A stretch of DNA of 38,933 nt from Actinomycetes bacterium. Its GTDB lineage: Bacteria; Actinomycetota; Humimicrobiia; Humimicrobiales; Humimicrobiaceae. Where the stretch lies: assembly GCA_022396035.1 (NCBI GenBank), contig JAIOXO010000016.1, positions 1-38,933 on the forward strand. The letters are read 5' to 3'. Below the pieces are notes generated by a model. That model did no database searches. It saw only the letters and a list, made by a program, of their open reading frames with translations, and was not told the DNA's origin. Position 1 is the stretch's first letter. Each line of letters opens with the position of its first letter. Shown here piece by piece: positions 23,678-33,275 of the stretch. The translations under genes and the position numbers were made by a program.

Positions 23678-24793
23678 CTATACCAGCTCCAGAAGAAGTT
23701 TGTCTGTGGTCAGTATACCTAATGGCTGAGTGCCTTCGGCTACTACTGCCAGAGTAATATTTTTATCTTTAAGCTCAGCCACGGCTTCCGACAGGTTTTT
23801 TTGGGCATCAAAACTTATTACCTTCTCTGCCACCTGTTTTAAGGTTTTATTCTGCAGGTTGCAAATCTTGTTTAAATTAGCTATACCCTCAAGTTTTCCG
23901 TCCCTTACTATTACCGCCAGTTCTATTCCCTGTTTTCTCATATCTTCGGCAACCTGCCGGGTAGAGAGACCGGAATCAAATATATATTTTTTGTCCAGGG
24001 GAACCATCATATCTTTGACTATCAAGTTATCCATATGCAAGAATTTTTTATGCGAGCTTACCAGATCGGAGACAAACTGGTTCTTTGGCTCCAGGATAAG
24101 TTGGTTGGGTCTGCCTACCTGTATAAGGCTGGCTTTATCCATTATGGCAATGCGGTCTCCCAGCTTGAAGGCTTCTTCAATATCATGGGTAACAAAAACA
24201 ATGGTTCTTCCCAGCTTCTGTTTCAGGTTTAAAAATTCTATCTGCAGCTGCTTGCGAAGTATGGGGTCCAGGGCGCCAAAGGGTTCATCCATAAGCAAAA
24301 GATGGGGATCTTTAACCATGGAACGGGCCAGGCCAATTCTCTGCTGCTGTCCGCCGCTTAACTGGTGGGGAAATCTTTCAGCAAAATTCAGGGGCAGGTC
24401 AACCAGGCTGAGCAGTTCTTTTACCCGGGCGTCAATTTTTGATTTATCCCACTTTTCTATTTTGGGAATAAGACCGATATTATCTTTGATATTTAAATGG
24501 GGAAATAATCCTATCTGTTGTATTACATAGCCAATATTCCGCCTCAGCTCTACCGGGTTGTAGTTAAGGATATTGTGGCCATTAATGATTACTGAGCCCC
24601 GGTCAGGTTCTATCAGCCTGTTTATGGTTTTGAGAGCAGTAGTTTTTCCCGAGCCGCTGGGTCCAATTAATATAATCAGCTCGCCGCCTTCTATTTCCAG
24701 GTTGAAGTCTTTAAGGGCCACAGTAGAGCCGTAACTTTTGGTTAGCCCCTGCATGGATATAGACTCGATTTTTCCGAATATTTTTTCTTCCAT
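23678..24793 (-). CDS. Quaternary-amine ABC transporter ATPase with CBS pair (OpuCA type)
   Basis: The 371-residue protein has an ABC domain at residues 10-245 with Walker A GPSGSGKTT, signature LSGGQQQRIGLARSM, Walker B LLLMDEPFGALDP and the switch His in VTHDIEEA. Two CBS motifs follow (about 255-371: VKDMMVP, LAVIVRDGKLEGIANL, LAVVAEGTQPLGILTTDKLL). In OpuA-type systems this CBS pair senses ionic strength or cyclic di-AMP and gates uptake, so osmotic control is plausible. It lies one base after the flavoprotein gene. Confidence 0.93.
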   Translation of the reverse strand: MEEKIFGKIESISMQGLTKSYGSTVALKDFNLEIEGGELIILIGPSGSGKTTALKTINRLIEPDRGSVIINGHNILNYNPVELRRNIGYVIQQIGLFPHLNIKDNIGLIPKIEKWDKSKIDARVKELLSLVDLPLNFAERFPHQLSGGQQQRIGLARSMVKDPHLLLMDEPFGALDPILRKQLQIEFLNLKQKLGRTIVFVTHDIEEAFKLGDRIAIMDKASLIQVGRPNQLILEPKNQFVSDLVSSHKKFLHMDNLIVKDMMVPLDKKYIFDSGLSTRQVAEDMRKQGIELAVIVRDGKLEGIANLNKICNLQNKTLKQVAEKVISFDAQKNLSEAVAELKDKNITLAVVAEGTQPLGILTTDKLLLELV

Positions 24794-24794
24794 A

Positions 24795-26126
24795 TTAAAT
24801 CATATATTTAATATCACTGGTGTTGCTGGGGTAGGTAAGTACCGTATCCTTAATCTGTTGAGTATTCAGATTGTTTCTAAGGATTAGCGAAAAGATATCC
24901 ATCAGGTCTTCAGCATGGGGGTACAGCAGATGCACCCCAAGCAGCCTTCCGGTCTGCTTTTCTTTTAAAACTTTGAATGCAGCATGCTTTATACCCAGTC
25001 TGCGGTTATTGTACCAGTTTGAGGCATCCTTGAATGCTACATCAAATTCCAGGCCTTCTTTTTTAGCCTGTTCTTCTCCCAGGCCTACTGACCCCAGCGG
25101 GGGTATGGTAAAGACAACTGAGGGTATTACTGAATAATCCATAGCATGGCGGTTGCCCTCAATTATGTTTTCAACAACTGTTCCTGCTTCCATGGAAGCT
25201 ACCGGAGTAAGGGGAGGGCTGGACTCTACACAATCGCCTGCTGCGTATATGTGGTCATTAGATATACTTTGCATGTAGGAGTTGACTTTTATGCCCTGGC
25301 CATATTCAACATTTGCCGCTTCAAGGTTAAGGCTGTCTATGTCGGCCACCCTTCCAGCACCATGTATGGCCAGATCGCATTCAAAAGACTGGTTATCGGT
25401 GGATACTATTATCTTGTTTCCCTGCTTTTTTATGGCTCTGGCCGGGGCATTGGGTATAAAATTAATGCCTGCTTCCCGGCTTATCTTAAGCACCCGGTCT
25501 ACCAGGTCTTTGTCAAACATGGACAAGGGCCGGTCATCTATATGCAGTATGGTTATATCCACACCTGAATTGACGGCAATATGTGCAAACTCAAAGGATA
25601 TATAGCCTCCTCCTATGAACAGAATGGAGGGAGGCAGAGATTCATATTCCAGAAACTGGTCACTGGTTATAATATGGCTGGCTCCTTCCAGGCCCATTGG
25701 CCTGGGTTTGGACCCGGAAGCAATTACTATTTTTTTTGCTTTAATCATGCGGGACCCCACCTGAATGGTGTGGGGACCGGTAAATTGGGCCTGGCCTTCA
25801 ATTACCTCAATGCCCGACTGTTCCAGCGATTTTTTTCTTTTGCCGGAAACAGGATCGGTAAAAGTCTTTTTAAATTTGATTAGCTGTGGCCAGTCAAGCT
25901 TAATCTGCCCATCAAAAACATGGCTTATATTTTTGGCTGAGGCTGCAATCTGCGAGGCTCCCCATAATATTTTTTTTGGGTCACAGCCCCGGTTAGGACA
26001 GGTGCCTCCAAAGGCATCCTTTTCTATTATGGCTACTTTTAAACCCCTTTTTTTGCACTTAAATGCTACTGCGGATCCGGCTACTCCGCTGCCAATTACT
26101 GCCAGGTCGAATACTTCATTCATCAT
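24795..26126 (-). CDS. FAD-dependent pyridine nucleotide-disulfide oxidoreductase
   Basis: The 443-residue protein has an N-terminal FAD site VIGSGVAGSAVAF, the redox disulfide Cys43/Cys48 in GGTCPNRGCDPKK, an NAD(P) site ILFIGGGYISFEFAH and the second FAD motif IYAAGDCVE. The fold is that of dihydrolipoamide dehydrogenase, glutathione reductase and mercuric reductase. The C-terminal catalytic His-Pro-Thr...Glu of the first two is replaced by YPSNTSD, and the vicinal Cys pair of mercuric reductase is absent, so the substrate is unknown. It sits inside the betaine-type transport operon, 7 bases after the binding protein and 1 base before the ATPase, so it may act on the imported compound. aggag precedes tandem ATGs. 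Confidence 0.85.
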   Translation of the reverse strand: MMNEVFDLAVIGSGVAGSAVAFKCKKRGLKVAIIEKDAFGGTCPNRGCDPKKILWGASQIAASAKNISHVFDGQIKLDWPQLIKFKKTFTDPVSGKRKKSLEQSGIEVIEGQAQFTGPHTIQVGSRMIKAKKIVIASGSKPRPMGLEGASHIITSDQFLEYESLPPSILFIGGGYISFEFAHIAVNSGVDITILHIDDRPLSMFDKDLVDRVLKISREAGINFIPNAPARAIKKQGNKIIVSTDNQSFECDLAIHGAGRVADIDSLNLEAANVEYGQGIKVNSYMQSISNDHIYAAGDCVESSPPLTPVASMEAGTVVENIIEGNRHAMDYSVIPSVVFTIPPLGSVGLGEEQAKKEGLEFDVAFKDASNWYNNRRLGIKHAAFKVLKEKQTGRLLGVHLLYPHAEDLMDIFSLILRNNLNTQQIKDTVLTYPSNTSDIKYMI

Positions 26127-26133
26127 TTTCTCC

Positions 26134-27036
26134 TTATTTAATTAACCCCTGCTCCAGCAGGAAATCCCTGGCTATATCTCTGGCTTCCCTCTGGTCTACA
26201 TCATACTGGTAGTTAAGCTGTCTCATGGTATCAGTATCAATTCTGCCTTCCAGCTTTTCTATTGCTTCCATAACCTCCGGCTGATTAAGGGTTTCTTCTT
26301 TTACCAGGACTATAGCATCATAGGGAATAAGTGCATTCTTATCGTCTATTAAAAACATAAGTCCGAACCTGTCTATTCTGGTATCGGTAGTGTAGCCGGA
26401 TATGGCATCTACATCCCCATTCCTTATGGCTTCATACATAAGGGTGGGTTCCATCTGGGCAGTTTCTCCAAAGGTTATACCGTATACTTTTTCCAGCTGC
26501 GGCAGCCCGTCAGGGCGGGTAGCAAATTCCGGATCGGTACCAATAGCCATATCCTGCGAATAGGCTTCCAGTTCACTTATGGTTTCTATATTGTTATCCT
26601 GGGCCCAGTCCCGGGGGACAGCAATTCCGTAATTGTCCTGAAATCCAATATTAGCAGCAATATGTATACCGTCGTTTTCAATCATGCCCTGCTCGGACTC
26701 CTGGTATACTACTTGCGGATCCCAAGTCTCCTTCTGGGGAAGATTCAGTATTACACTGTATGCTGTTCCCGTATATTCAACATATGCATCTATCTGATCC
26801 TGCTTTAAGGCTTCGTAATTGATTGAAGTCCCGCCCAGTCCTTCCTGAACTTCAGTTTCAATTCCCTGGTCTTCTACCAGCAGGGCAATCATATGGGCCA
26901 GTATGTATTGTTCATTAAATGGCTTGGAGCCTATGGACACCTTCTGGCCGGAGCAGGATACAACCAGAAATATTAAAATAAGGGTAAGAATTAAAGAAGT
27001 AGATAAAAATATTAACCGGGTTTGCTTTTTTGCCAT
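26134..27036 (-). CDS. Quaternary-amine ABC transporter substrate-binding lipoprotein (OpuCC/ProX type)
   Basis: This protein of about 300 residues has a signal peptide and lipobox VVSC at about residue 27. The binding fold shows SIGSKPFNEQYILAHMIA, GLGGTSINYEALKQDQIDAY immediately followed by VEYTGTAY, and DVDAISGYTTDTRID, all typical of the OpuAC/OsmX class. Such proteins cage trimethylammonium groups with aromatic residues. The ATG at 27036 is preferred because ggaagga lies upstream and it gives a normal signal peptide; starts up to 25 codons earlier exist. It is the first gene of the five-gene transport unit. Confidence 0.9.
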   Translation of the reverse strand: MAKKQTRLIFLSTSLILTLILIFLVVSCSGQKVSIGSKPFNEQYILAHMIALLVEDQGIETEVQEGLGGTSINYEALKQDQIDAYVEYTGTAYSVILNLPQKETWDPQVVYQESEQGMIENDGIHIAANIGFQDNYGIAVPRDWAQDNNIETISELEAYSQDMAIGTDPEFATRPDGLPQLEKVYGITFGETAQMEPTLMYEAIRNGDVDAISGYTTDTRIDRFGLMFLIDDKNALIPYDAIVLVKEETLNQPEVMEAIEKLEGRIDTDTMRQLNYQYDVDQREARDIARDFLLEQGLIK

Positions 27037-27128
27037 GTAGTCCTTCCGTTTCATATATTTATTTAATATTTTATTAGATTTTACCTTAACATTAACCCTG
27101 AAAGGACTCAATAAATTTTTTTTTAGCC

Positions 27129-27914
27129 TTATTTATACTTCCATCTGGTTAAGATGTGCTCCCGGTCAAATACTTTTATGGCCAGCCTGAGCAGAAGGGG
27201 GCAGGCAAGCAGCAATACCAGGCAGCCAAGCAGCAGATAAAGGTAGTTAATTAAGAATAACCCCGCAATCTGCAGGCCTATTATCAGATAGATGGGAAAT
27301 ATTATGGTGCTGCCGATACCCTGGGCCGACCTGATATCGGTAGCCCTGGAAGAAAATATTATACTGACTATGGTTATTATAAAGGATATGGTGGGGCTTA
27401 ATATAAGTACAGCCACTGTCCATTCCAGATTGGGCAGGGGCACTATGCCCGCTTTGATGTAAGCCAGTATATTTATATTTATGCTCAGTACCACAAAATT
27501 TATGGCTGAAATGGCAAAAGAAGGTATCATGCTGGTAAGTGTTTTGCCCAGAAGAAGCTCGCTGGTTTTAATGGGGGTAGCTAGCAGTGGTTCCAGGGTC
27601 CGGGAATCTTTTTCCAGAATTACTGATGCCGGAGCAATGAGGCTGGGTACCATGGCCGGTATCAACAACAGGAATACAGTAAATTGTTTGACCATAAAAT
27701 TTATCATGGCTACAGATATATCAGCCTGGGTTCCAAATATTTTAGTTGCAAAATCAGCTATCTCGGGGTCATTGGCAAAGTCTACAAACAACATCAGCGC
27801 CAGGGGTAAAAATACTGAAAAAATCAGGCTAACAATAAGGGTGGGAGCCCAGATACTCCTGTTCTTAAGGATTTCTTTAATTTCTTTTCTAAAAATTTTA
27901 AGGGCGTTATTCAT
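27129..27914 (-). CDS. ABC-2 type exporter permease
   Basis: The 261-residue protein has about six membrane segments. The N-terminus (IFRKEIKEILKNRSIW) and the motif EKDSRTLEPLLATPIKTSELLLGKTLTSM are typical of ABC-2 permeases of the NatB/YhaP kind. It overlaps the ATPase gene by 8 bases. The cargo is unknown. The osmolyte operon begins about 92 bases downstream on the same strand with no terminator between, so read-through is possible. Confidence 0.85.
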   Translation of the reverse strand: MNNALKIFRKEIKEILKNRSIWAPTLIVSLIFSVFLPLALMLFVDFANDPEIADFATKIFGTQADISVAMINFMVKQFTVFLLLIPAMVPSLIAPASVILEKDSRTLEPLLATPIKTSELLLGKTLTSMIPSFAISAINFVVLSININILAYIKAGIVPLPNLEWTVAVLILSPTISFIITIVSIIFSSRATDIRSAQGIGSTIIFPIYLIIGLQIAGLFLINYLYLLLGCLVLLLACPLLLRLAIKVFDREHILTRWKYK

Positions 27915-28830
27915 TTCTCTCTTGTCTTATAAGGGTAAGGTATATTTCTTCCAGGCTTTCCTTTATTTCATTGATATAAATTATATCCGCTCCATTGTCG
28001 GTCAGGGTTTTAATTATCCGGGGGTTTGTCTTTTCCGGCTCAACCAAACCCACCATCAACCTATTATCTTTTATGCTTACCTGCTTAACCCCGGTTACTT
28101 CCTCCACCAGGTTTTTAAAATTCCGGGGAGGCTGAACCAGCCTTATTTCCACATCACTGATATCCCGGTAATTTTGCAGCTCGGAAAGGGAGGATAGTTT
28201 GATAATTTCTTTATTTATTATACATACCCTGTCCGAGAGGCTGGCCGCTTCATTGAGATTATGGGTACACAGGAATACAGTAGTATTTTCTTTTTTAAGC
28301 GAATATATGAAATCCCTTACCATGTGGGCGCTTTCCGGATCCAGCCCTGAAGTGGGCTCATCTAAAAAAAGTATCCTGGGCTGGTGGACCAGGGCCCGGG
28401 CTAGAGCCAGCTTTTGTTTCATGCCTTTGGAAAAAGTGGCTACCAGCTCATCTTTTCGGGACCAGAGACCAAACATTTCTAACAGCTTTTTGATATTGGC
28501 TTCTCTGCTGCCGGCAGGAAGGTTATAAAAGGAAGCAAAATAATTCAGGTTTTCATAAGCTGATATTTTCTCATACATCCCCGGAGCCTCGGTGAGTATG
28601 CCTATAATGGACCTTATATAGCTACTGTCTTTCTTGATGTCACGGCCATCTACGGTTATATTTCCGCTGGTTGGACCCAGAAGAGTGGAGAGCATTCTTA
28701 TGGTGGTGGTCTTTCCGGCCCCATTGGGTCCCAGAAAGCCAAATATCTCACTTTCCTTTACTTCAAAGGAAATGTTGTCTACTGCCAGAAAGCCATTAAA
28801 TTTTTTAGTAAGATTTTCTGCTATTATCAT
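27907..28830 (-). CDS. ABC-2 type exporter ATPase
   Basis: The 307-residue protein has Walker A GPNGAGKTTTI, signature FSKGMKQKLALARAL, Walker B ILFLDEPTSGLDP and the switch His in CTHNLNEA. A C-terminal domain of about 85 residues follows, as in NatA/CcmA-type exporters (DrrA family, PF13732-like). It pairs with the following permease and presumably dimerises. It is divergent from pabA. Confidence 0.92.
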   Translation of the reverse strand: MIIAENLTKKFNGFLAVDNISFEVKESEIFGFLGPNGAGKTTTIRMLSTLLGPTSGNITVDGRDIKKDSSYIRSIIGILTEAPGMYEKISAYENLNYFASFYNLPAGSREANIKKLLEMFGLWSRKDELVATFSKGMKQKLALARALVHQPRILFLDEPTSGLDPESAHMVRDFIYSLKKENTTVFLCTHNLNEAASLSDRVCIINKEIIKLSSLSELQNYRDISDVEIRLVQPPRNFKNLVEEVTGVKQVSIKDNRLMVGLVEPEKTNPRIIKTLTDNGADIIYINEIKESLEEIYLTLIRQERNE

Positions 28831-28907
28831 TATTGAAATATAACTGTTATTGATTCTGTCAAATATGTATAATAATTAATATTAAACCATTAGTAAAGAA
28901 CAAAGGC
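28831..28907. promoter_or_regulatory. Divergent promoter region between ABC exporter and pabA
   Basis: This 77-base AT-rich gap separates divergent operons, so it must contain both promoters. A TATAAT at 28868-28873 reads toward pabA, with the sequence TG directly in front of it. No well-spaced -35 box was found for it, and the minus-strand promoter was not located. Confidence 0.35.
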
Positions 28908-29486
28908 ATGGCTGAAAAAATAGATATACTTATGATAGATAACTATGATTCCTTTACCTATAACCTGGTGCAGTACCTGGGTACCCTGGGCCAGAACATC
29001 AAGGTAGCCAGAAATGATAAAATTACTCTAAAACAGATTGAAAGTCTGGCTCCTGCCAGGATAGTTATATCACCAGGCCCGGGAAGGCCGGCAGACGGGG
29101 GAATCAGCAAACAGGTCATAGAAAAATTTTATCAGGCCCTACCCATACTGGGGGTCTGTCTGGGCCACCAGTGCATAGGAGAAGTTTTTGGGGCCCGGGT
29201 AATAAATTCAGGAATAGTGGTTCACGGCAAAACCAGCCTTATATATCATGACGGCTTGACTGTTTTTAACCATATTGATAACCCTTTTCCGGCAGCCAGG
29301 TACCATTCTCTGGTGCTTCAGCCTGATACCATAGTAGGACCCCTGGCCGTATCTGCCCGTACCCAGGAAGGGATAGTAATGGGCATAAGGCACAAACAAT
29401 ATCCTTTAGAGGGAATACAGTTTCACCCCGAGTCTTTTCTTACCGGCCGGGGAATGAAGATTTTAAAAAACTTCTTAGAATTATGA
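28908..29486 (+). CDS. pabA: Aminodeoxychorismate/anthranilate synthase glutaminase subunit
   Basis: This 192-residue class I glutamine amidotransferase has MIDNYDSFTYNLVQYLG, the oxyanion region ISPGPGRP, the nucleophile Cys84 in GVCLGHQ and the His/Glu of IQFHPES. It supplies ammonia to the chorismate-binding subunit. It overlaps the next gene by four bases. The PabA assignment rests on the following PabB and PabC; the protein alone could also serve as TrpG. Confidence 0.92.
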   Translation: MAEKIDILMIDNYDSFTYNLVQYLGTLGQNIKVARNDKITLKQIESLAPARIVISPGPGRPADGGISKQVIEKFYQALPILGVCLGHQCIGEVFGARVINSGIVVHGKTSLIYHDGLTVFNHIDNPFPAARYHSLVLQPDTIVGPLAVSARTQEGIVMGIRHKQYPLEGIQFHPESFLTGRGMKILKNFLEL

Positions 29487-30982
29487 GTTATGCCACTGTA
29501 TTTAAAGAACTTGATCTGAGGTTAAAACCCCAGGATTTATTTTACCGGGTAAAAGATACCGGCCCGTTAATATTTTTAGACAGCAGCCTGCCCTCCAGAT
29601 ATTCCCGATATTCATACCTGGGCTGGGACCCGGTTATCACTTTTACCAGTTATGGTTTAAAGAACAGGGTTTGCAGCAAGTCTGAACCCGGTTATACTGC
29701 CTACCAGCACCCTCTCAGGTTTCTTGATTCTTTCCTTGCTCGGTATATAGATAAGGAAAGCAAGAATTTTTACCTGAGCAGGAAAAATAAAATAAGAAAA
29801 ATTCCCTGGACTTTCAGCCTACCCTCCTTTAAGGGAGGATTTATGGGTTATTTTTCCTATGACCTTAAAAACTATATTGAAAAGCTTCCCCAGTCTGCAG
29901 CTGACCATTACTGTATGCCTCTGATATACCTGGTACAGTTCAGGCATCTTGCTGCCTATAGCCACAGGAAGAAGAGATGGTACTGTATAAAAAATTTCCA
30001 GAAACGGCATTGGCCAAAAATATGTTCAGCAATGGAGAGAGAAGCCGGCTTTATTGAGGGTTTGGGCCAGGGCAGCAAAGATGTCGGGTCCAGTATACTG
30101 GCCCGGTATAGAGAGAAAGATTATGGCAATATTGAACTTCAATCCAACTTTAGCAAAAAAGAGTATATGGAAGCAGTCAGGCAGGCTAAGGAATATATAA
30201 CCGCCGGAGATATATACCAGGTTAATTTGAGCCAGAGGTTTACCTGTGATGCGCCCATTGAGCCTGAAGATTTTTATTATATCTTAAGGGAGGTCAATGC
30301 GGCTCCCTTTTCCGCCTTTATAAAGGGGGATGATTTTTGTGTGGCCAGCTCTTCTCCTGAGCGCTTTATTTTCTGCAGTCAGGATTCCATACAGACCAGG
30401 CCCATAAAAGGCACCAGGCCCAGAGGGCATAATATTTTACAGGATTATAAATACAGCAGGCAATTAAAGCACAGCATAAAAGACAGGGCAGAGCTTAATA
30501 TGATTGTGGACCTGGAAAGAAATGATCTGGGAAAATTTTGCGATTATGGAAGCGTTAAGGTTAGCGGCCACGCAGTAATTGAAATGTATGCCAGGGTCAT
30601 ACATTCAGTATCCACAGTAACCGGCAAAATGAAGAATAAAGTAACTGTAGCCGATATAATAAAGGCAGCCTTCCCCGGAGGTTCTATAACCGGAGCCCCT
30701 AAAATCAGGGCCATGCAGATAATTGACCAGCTGGAGCCCTGTACCCGGGGAGTATATACCGGGAGTATTGGCTATATTTCAATTGACGGCACTATGGATT
30801 TAAATATTGCCATAAGGACACTTATAGTAAAAAATAATTGTTACTACTTTAATGTAGGTGGTGGAATTGTAGCCGATTCGGATCCAGAAAGCGAATACTT
30901 AGAAACTCTGGATAAGGGGAAGGCTATTGAAAATTCATTTAATTTTTTTGAGTCAGAAAACCTGAGAAAGAAGGATCTATGA
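29483..30982 (+). CDS. pabB: Aminodeoxychorismate synthase component I
   Basis: The 499-residue chorismate-binding protein converts chorismate plus ammonia to 4-amino-4-deoxychorismate. The C-terminal domain has the landmarks AGDIYQVNLSQRF, SSSPERF, RPIKGTRPRG, GGSITGAPKIRAMQIID and VGGGIVADSDPESEYLET. The Lys in PIKGT is the residue that marks PabB, where TrpE has Ala. The N-terminal 200 residues are the usual less conserved half with a FMGYFSYDL motif. ATGA overlaps join it to pabA and pabC. Confidence 0.93.
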   Translation: MSYATVFKELDLRLKPQDLFYRVKDTGPLIFLDSSLPSRYSRYSYLGWDPVITFTSYGLKNRVCSKSEPGYTAYQHPLRFLDSFLARYIDKESKNFYLSRKNKIRKIPWTFSLPSFKGGFMGYFSYDLKNYIEKLPQSAADHYCMPLIYLVQFRHLAAYSHRKKRWYCIKNFQKRHWPKICSAMEREAGFIEGLGQGSKDVGSSILARYREKDYGNIELQSNFSKKEYMEAVRQAKEYITAGDIYQVNLSQRFTCDAPIEPEDFYYILREVNAAPFSAFIKGDDFCVASSSPERFIFCSQDSIQTRPIKGTRPRGHNILQDYKYSRQLKHSIKDRAELNMIVDLERNDLGKFCDYGSVKVSGHAVIEMYARVIHSVSTVTGKMKNKVTVADIIKAAFPGGSITGAPKIRAMQIIDQLEPCTRGVYTGSIGYISIDGTMDLNIAIRTLIVKNNCYYFNVGGGIVADSDPESEYLETLDKGKAIENSFNFFESENLRKKDL

Positions 30983-31842
30983 GTTACAGTATTATGGTAA
31001 ACGGCAAATTTTATTCCAGCCGCCAGGCCTGCCTGCCGGTAGAAGACAGGGGCTTTCTCTTTGGCGACGGCCTGTTTGAGACTATGCGCACCTATAACGG
31101 CCGGGTATTTGGCATAGAAAGGCATATCAAGCGCCTGTTTTCCTCACTCCATGCTCTGGATTACAATATCAGTTTTAATCCCGGGAAATTAACCGACTTA
31201 ATCGGGGCTTCAATCAATAAAAACGGCCTGCAGTCAGGGCAGGGCTATGTAAAGGTTATAGTTACCAGGGGGATGCATAAAGGAAAAATATCTTTCAGCC
31301 AGACTACTAGTCCCAATATAATAATAATAGCCAAAGAATTGAAACCCTATCCGCAGGACTTATACCGGCAGGGAGCCAGGATTATAAGGTCTTCCATAGT
31401 AAGACCGTCATTTAGCAATCCTGCCTACCGGCACAAGCTGCTCAACTATTTTGAAAGCACATATGCTAAAAATGAAGCCGAGAAAAAAGATGCCCTGGAA
31501 GCTATCTTTTTAACCAGGGACCGAATGGTTCTGGAAGGAGCCACCAGTAATATATTTATTGTAAAAGGTAAAAGAATTTATACCCCGCCGCTTACCTATA
31601 ATCTGCTTCCTGGAATTACCAGGGAAATAGTCTTAGATATTTGCCGGCAAAACAATATGCCTGCAAGGGAGAAGAAATTTGATTTTTTTGAGCTTATGCG
31701 TTCTGATGAGGTATTTGTAACCAATTCACTTATGGAAGTTATGCCGGTTACCTTTATTGAATCCAGTCCGGTGTCCAATGCCAGGACAGGGCCGTTAACC
31801 AGGCAACTTATGGCTTTATACCGAAATATGGTGTCTTCCTAA
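30979..31842 (+). CDS. pabC: Aminodeoxychorismate lyase (class IV PLP enzyme)
   Basis: The 287-residue fold-type IV protein has the opening VEDRGFLFGDGLFETMRTYNG split as usual, the PLP Lys in YRHKLLNYFES, and LEGATSNIFIVKG and LLPGITREIV, which hold the cofactor phosphate. It releases pyruvate from aminodeoxychorismate to give p-aminobenzoate. The fold is shared with branched-chain and D-amino acid transaminases; position after pabAB decides the call. It completes the p-aminobenzoate branch needed for folate, which metF also depends on. Confidence 0.88.
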   Translation: MSYSIMVNGKFYSSRQACLPVEDRGFLFGDGLFETMRTYNGRVFGIERHIKRLFSSLHALDYNISFNPGKLTDLIGASINKNGLQSGQGYVKVIVTRGMHKGKISFSQTTSPNIIIIAKELKPYPQDLYRQGARIIRSSIVRPSFSNPAYRHKLLNYFESTYAKNEAEKKDALEAIFLTRDRMVLEGATSNIFIVKGKRIYTPPLTYNLLPGITREIVLDICRQNNMPAREKKFDFFELMRSDEVFVTNSLMEVMPVTFIESSPVSNARTGPLTRQLMALYRNMVSS

Positions 31843-31906
31843 TTATGTTTTGGTTTTTTACGGCAACTGTATTATCATTATCTAAAATGAAATTGAAAGG
31901 AACATA

Positions 31907-33133
31907 ATGGATATTTATGAAGAAGCATTAGAAATGCATAAGAAATATAAAGGTAAGATAGATGTAATAAGCAAGGTAACCACTAAAGACGAACACGACC
32001 TCTCTCTTGCTTATTCCCCGGGAGTAGCCCAGCCCTGCAGGGAGATTGCCAAGGATCCGTCCCTGCTTAATACCTATACCGCCAGGGCTAATATGATTGC
32101 AGTAGTAAGTGACGGTTCGGCAGTCTTGGGCCTGGGAAACATTGGGGCCAGGGCATCCCTTCCGGTAATGGAGGGAAAATGTGTGTTGTTTAGAAACTTC
32201 GGAGGAGTATCGGCTTTTCCTATCTGTATTGAAAGTCAGGATGTGGATACCATAGTAAATACAGTCAAGCTGCTGGAGCCCTCTTTTTCAGGAATAAACC
32301 TGGAAGATATTTCGGCTCCCAGATGCTTTGAGATAGAAGACAGGCTGAAGGCTGAAACCGGTATGCTGACCTTTCATGATGACCAGCACGGAACAGCTAT
32401 AGTTACTTTAGCCGGTTTGTTTAATTCCTTAAAGATTTACAAAAAAGAACTTGCAGAATGTAAAATTGCCGTAAGCGGGGCAGGGGCAGCAGGCACTTCC
32501 ATAGTTTACCTGTTGGATTATCTGGGGGCAACCCAGGTTAAGGTATGTGATTCGCGGGGAATAATGGCTCCCTCCAGGGATGACCTGAATCCAGCCAAGG
32601 CCAAAATAGCCGAGCTTACCAATCCGGACAACCAGACTGGCAGCCTGGCCGATGCGGTTGAGGGCGCAGATGTATTTATAGGAGTGTCGGTAGCAGATAT
32701 TTTAACTGCTGACATGGTTAAGAGCATGGCTGATAAACCGGTAATATTTGCCATGGCCAACCCTGAACCCGAGATTTCACCCTCTCTGGCTAAAGAATGC
32801 GGGGTAGAGATTATTGCTACCGGCAGAAGCGATTATCCCAATCAGGTAAACAATGTGCTGGCTTTCCCCGGAATATTCAGGGGCGCTCTGGATGCCAGAG
32901 CCAGGGAAATAAATATGGAGATGAAGGTTGCTGCTGCCAGGGCCCTGGCCGGTATAATAGGTGAAGAATTAAATACTGACTATATAATTCCCAAGCCGTT
33001 TGATCCCCGGGTTTTACCAGCGGTGGCAGTTAGTGTAGCCAAGGCAGCGGTAGATACGGGATTTGCCCCGGAGGACACTGATTTGGAGTGGATAGAACAA
33101 AAAGCCAAAGATTTGCTAACCCAGATAAGATAG
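31907..33133 (+). CDS. NAD(P)-dependent malic enzyme
   Basis: The 408-residue short bacterial form lacks a phosphotransacetylase extension. It decarboxylates malate to pyruvate. Landmarks are SLAYSPGVAQPCREI, VVSDGSAVLGLGNIG, LEDISAPRCFEIE, FHDDQHGTAIVTLAG (metal Asp pair), a Rossmann site VSGAGAAGTS and ANPEPEI. The start is set by aaaggaac. It is a single gene that may supply pyruvate/acetyl-CoA or NAD(P)H. It follows pabC after 64 bases. Confidence 0.95.
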   Translation: MDIYEEALEMHKKYKGKIDVISKVTTKDEHDLSLAYSPGVAQPCREIAKDPSLLNTYTARANMIAVVSDGSAVLGLGNIGARASLPVMEGKCVLFRNFGGVSAFPICIESQDVDTIVNTVKLLEPSFSGINLEDISAPRCFEIEDRLKAETGMLTFHDDQHGTAIVTLAGLFNSLKIYKKELAECKIAVSGAGAAGTSIVYLLDYLGATQVKVCDSRGIMAPSRDDLNPAKAKIAELTNPDNQTGSLADAVEGADVFIGVSVADILTADMVKSMADKPVIFAMANPEPEISPSLAKECGVEIIATGRSDYPNQVNNVLAFPGIFRGALDARAREINMEMKVAAARALAGIIGEELNTDYIIPKPFDPRVLPAVAVSVAKAAVDTGFAPEDTDLEWIEQKAKDLLTQIR

Positions 33134-33275
33134 AAGGAATTACGGCAGTTAACCTAAAGTAAACTATTTACTTATCGGTCTAACAAACTAAAAAAAGGTG
33201 CAAAGATATTTTAATTCCGGTGGTTGGCGATGAGCTTAATATATATGTTATTATATAGCGTAAGGAGGGATAACC

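Noticed and set aside
24795-26126. Mercuric reductase or dihydrolipoamide dehydrogenase
   Set aside because: There is no C-terminal vicinal Cys pair, no N-terminal metal-binding domain, no mer genes, and the His-Glu dyad is missing. Only the general disulfide reductase family is supported.
28908-30982. trpG-trpE anthranilate synthase
   Set aside because: The large subunit has PIKGT, the PabB form, and an aminodeoxychorismate lyase follows; no other trp genes are near.
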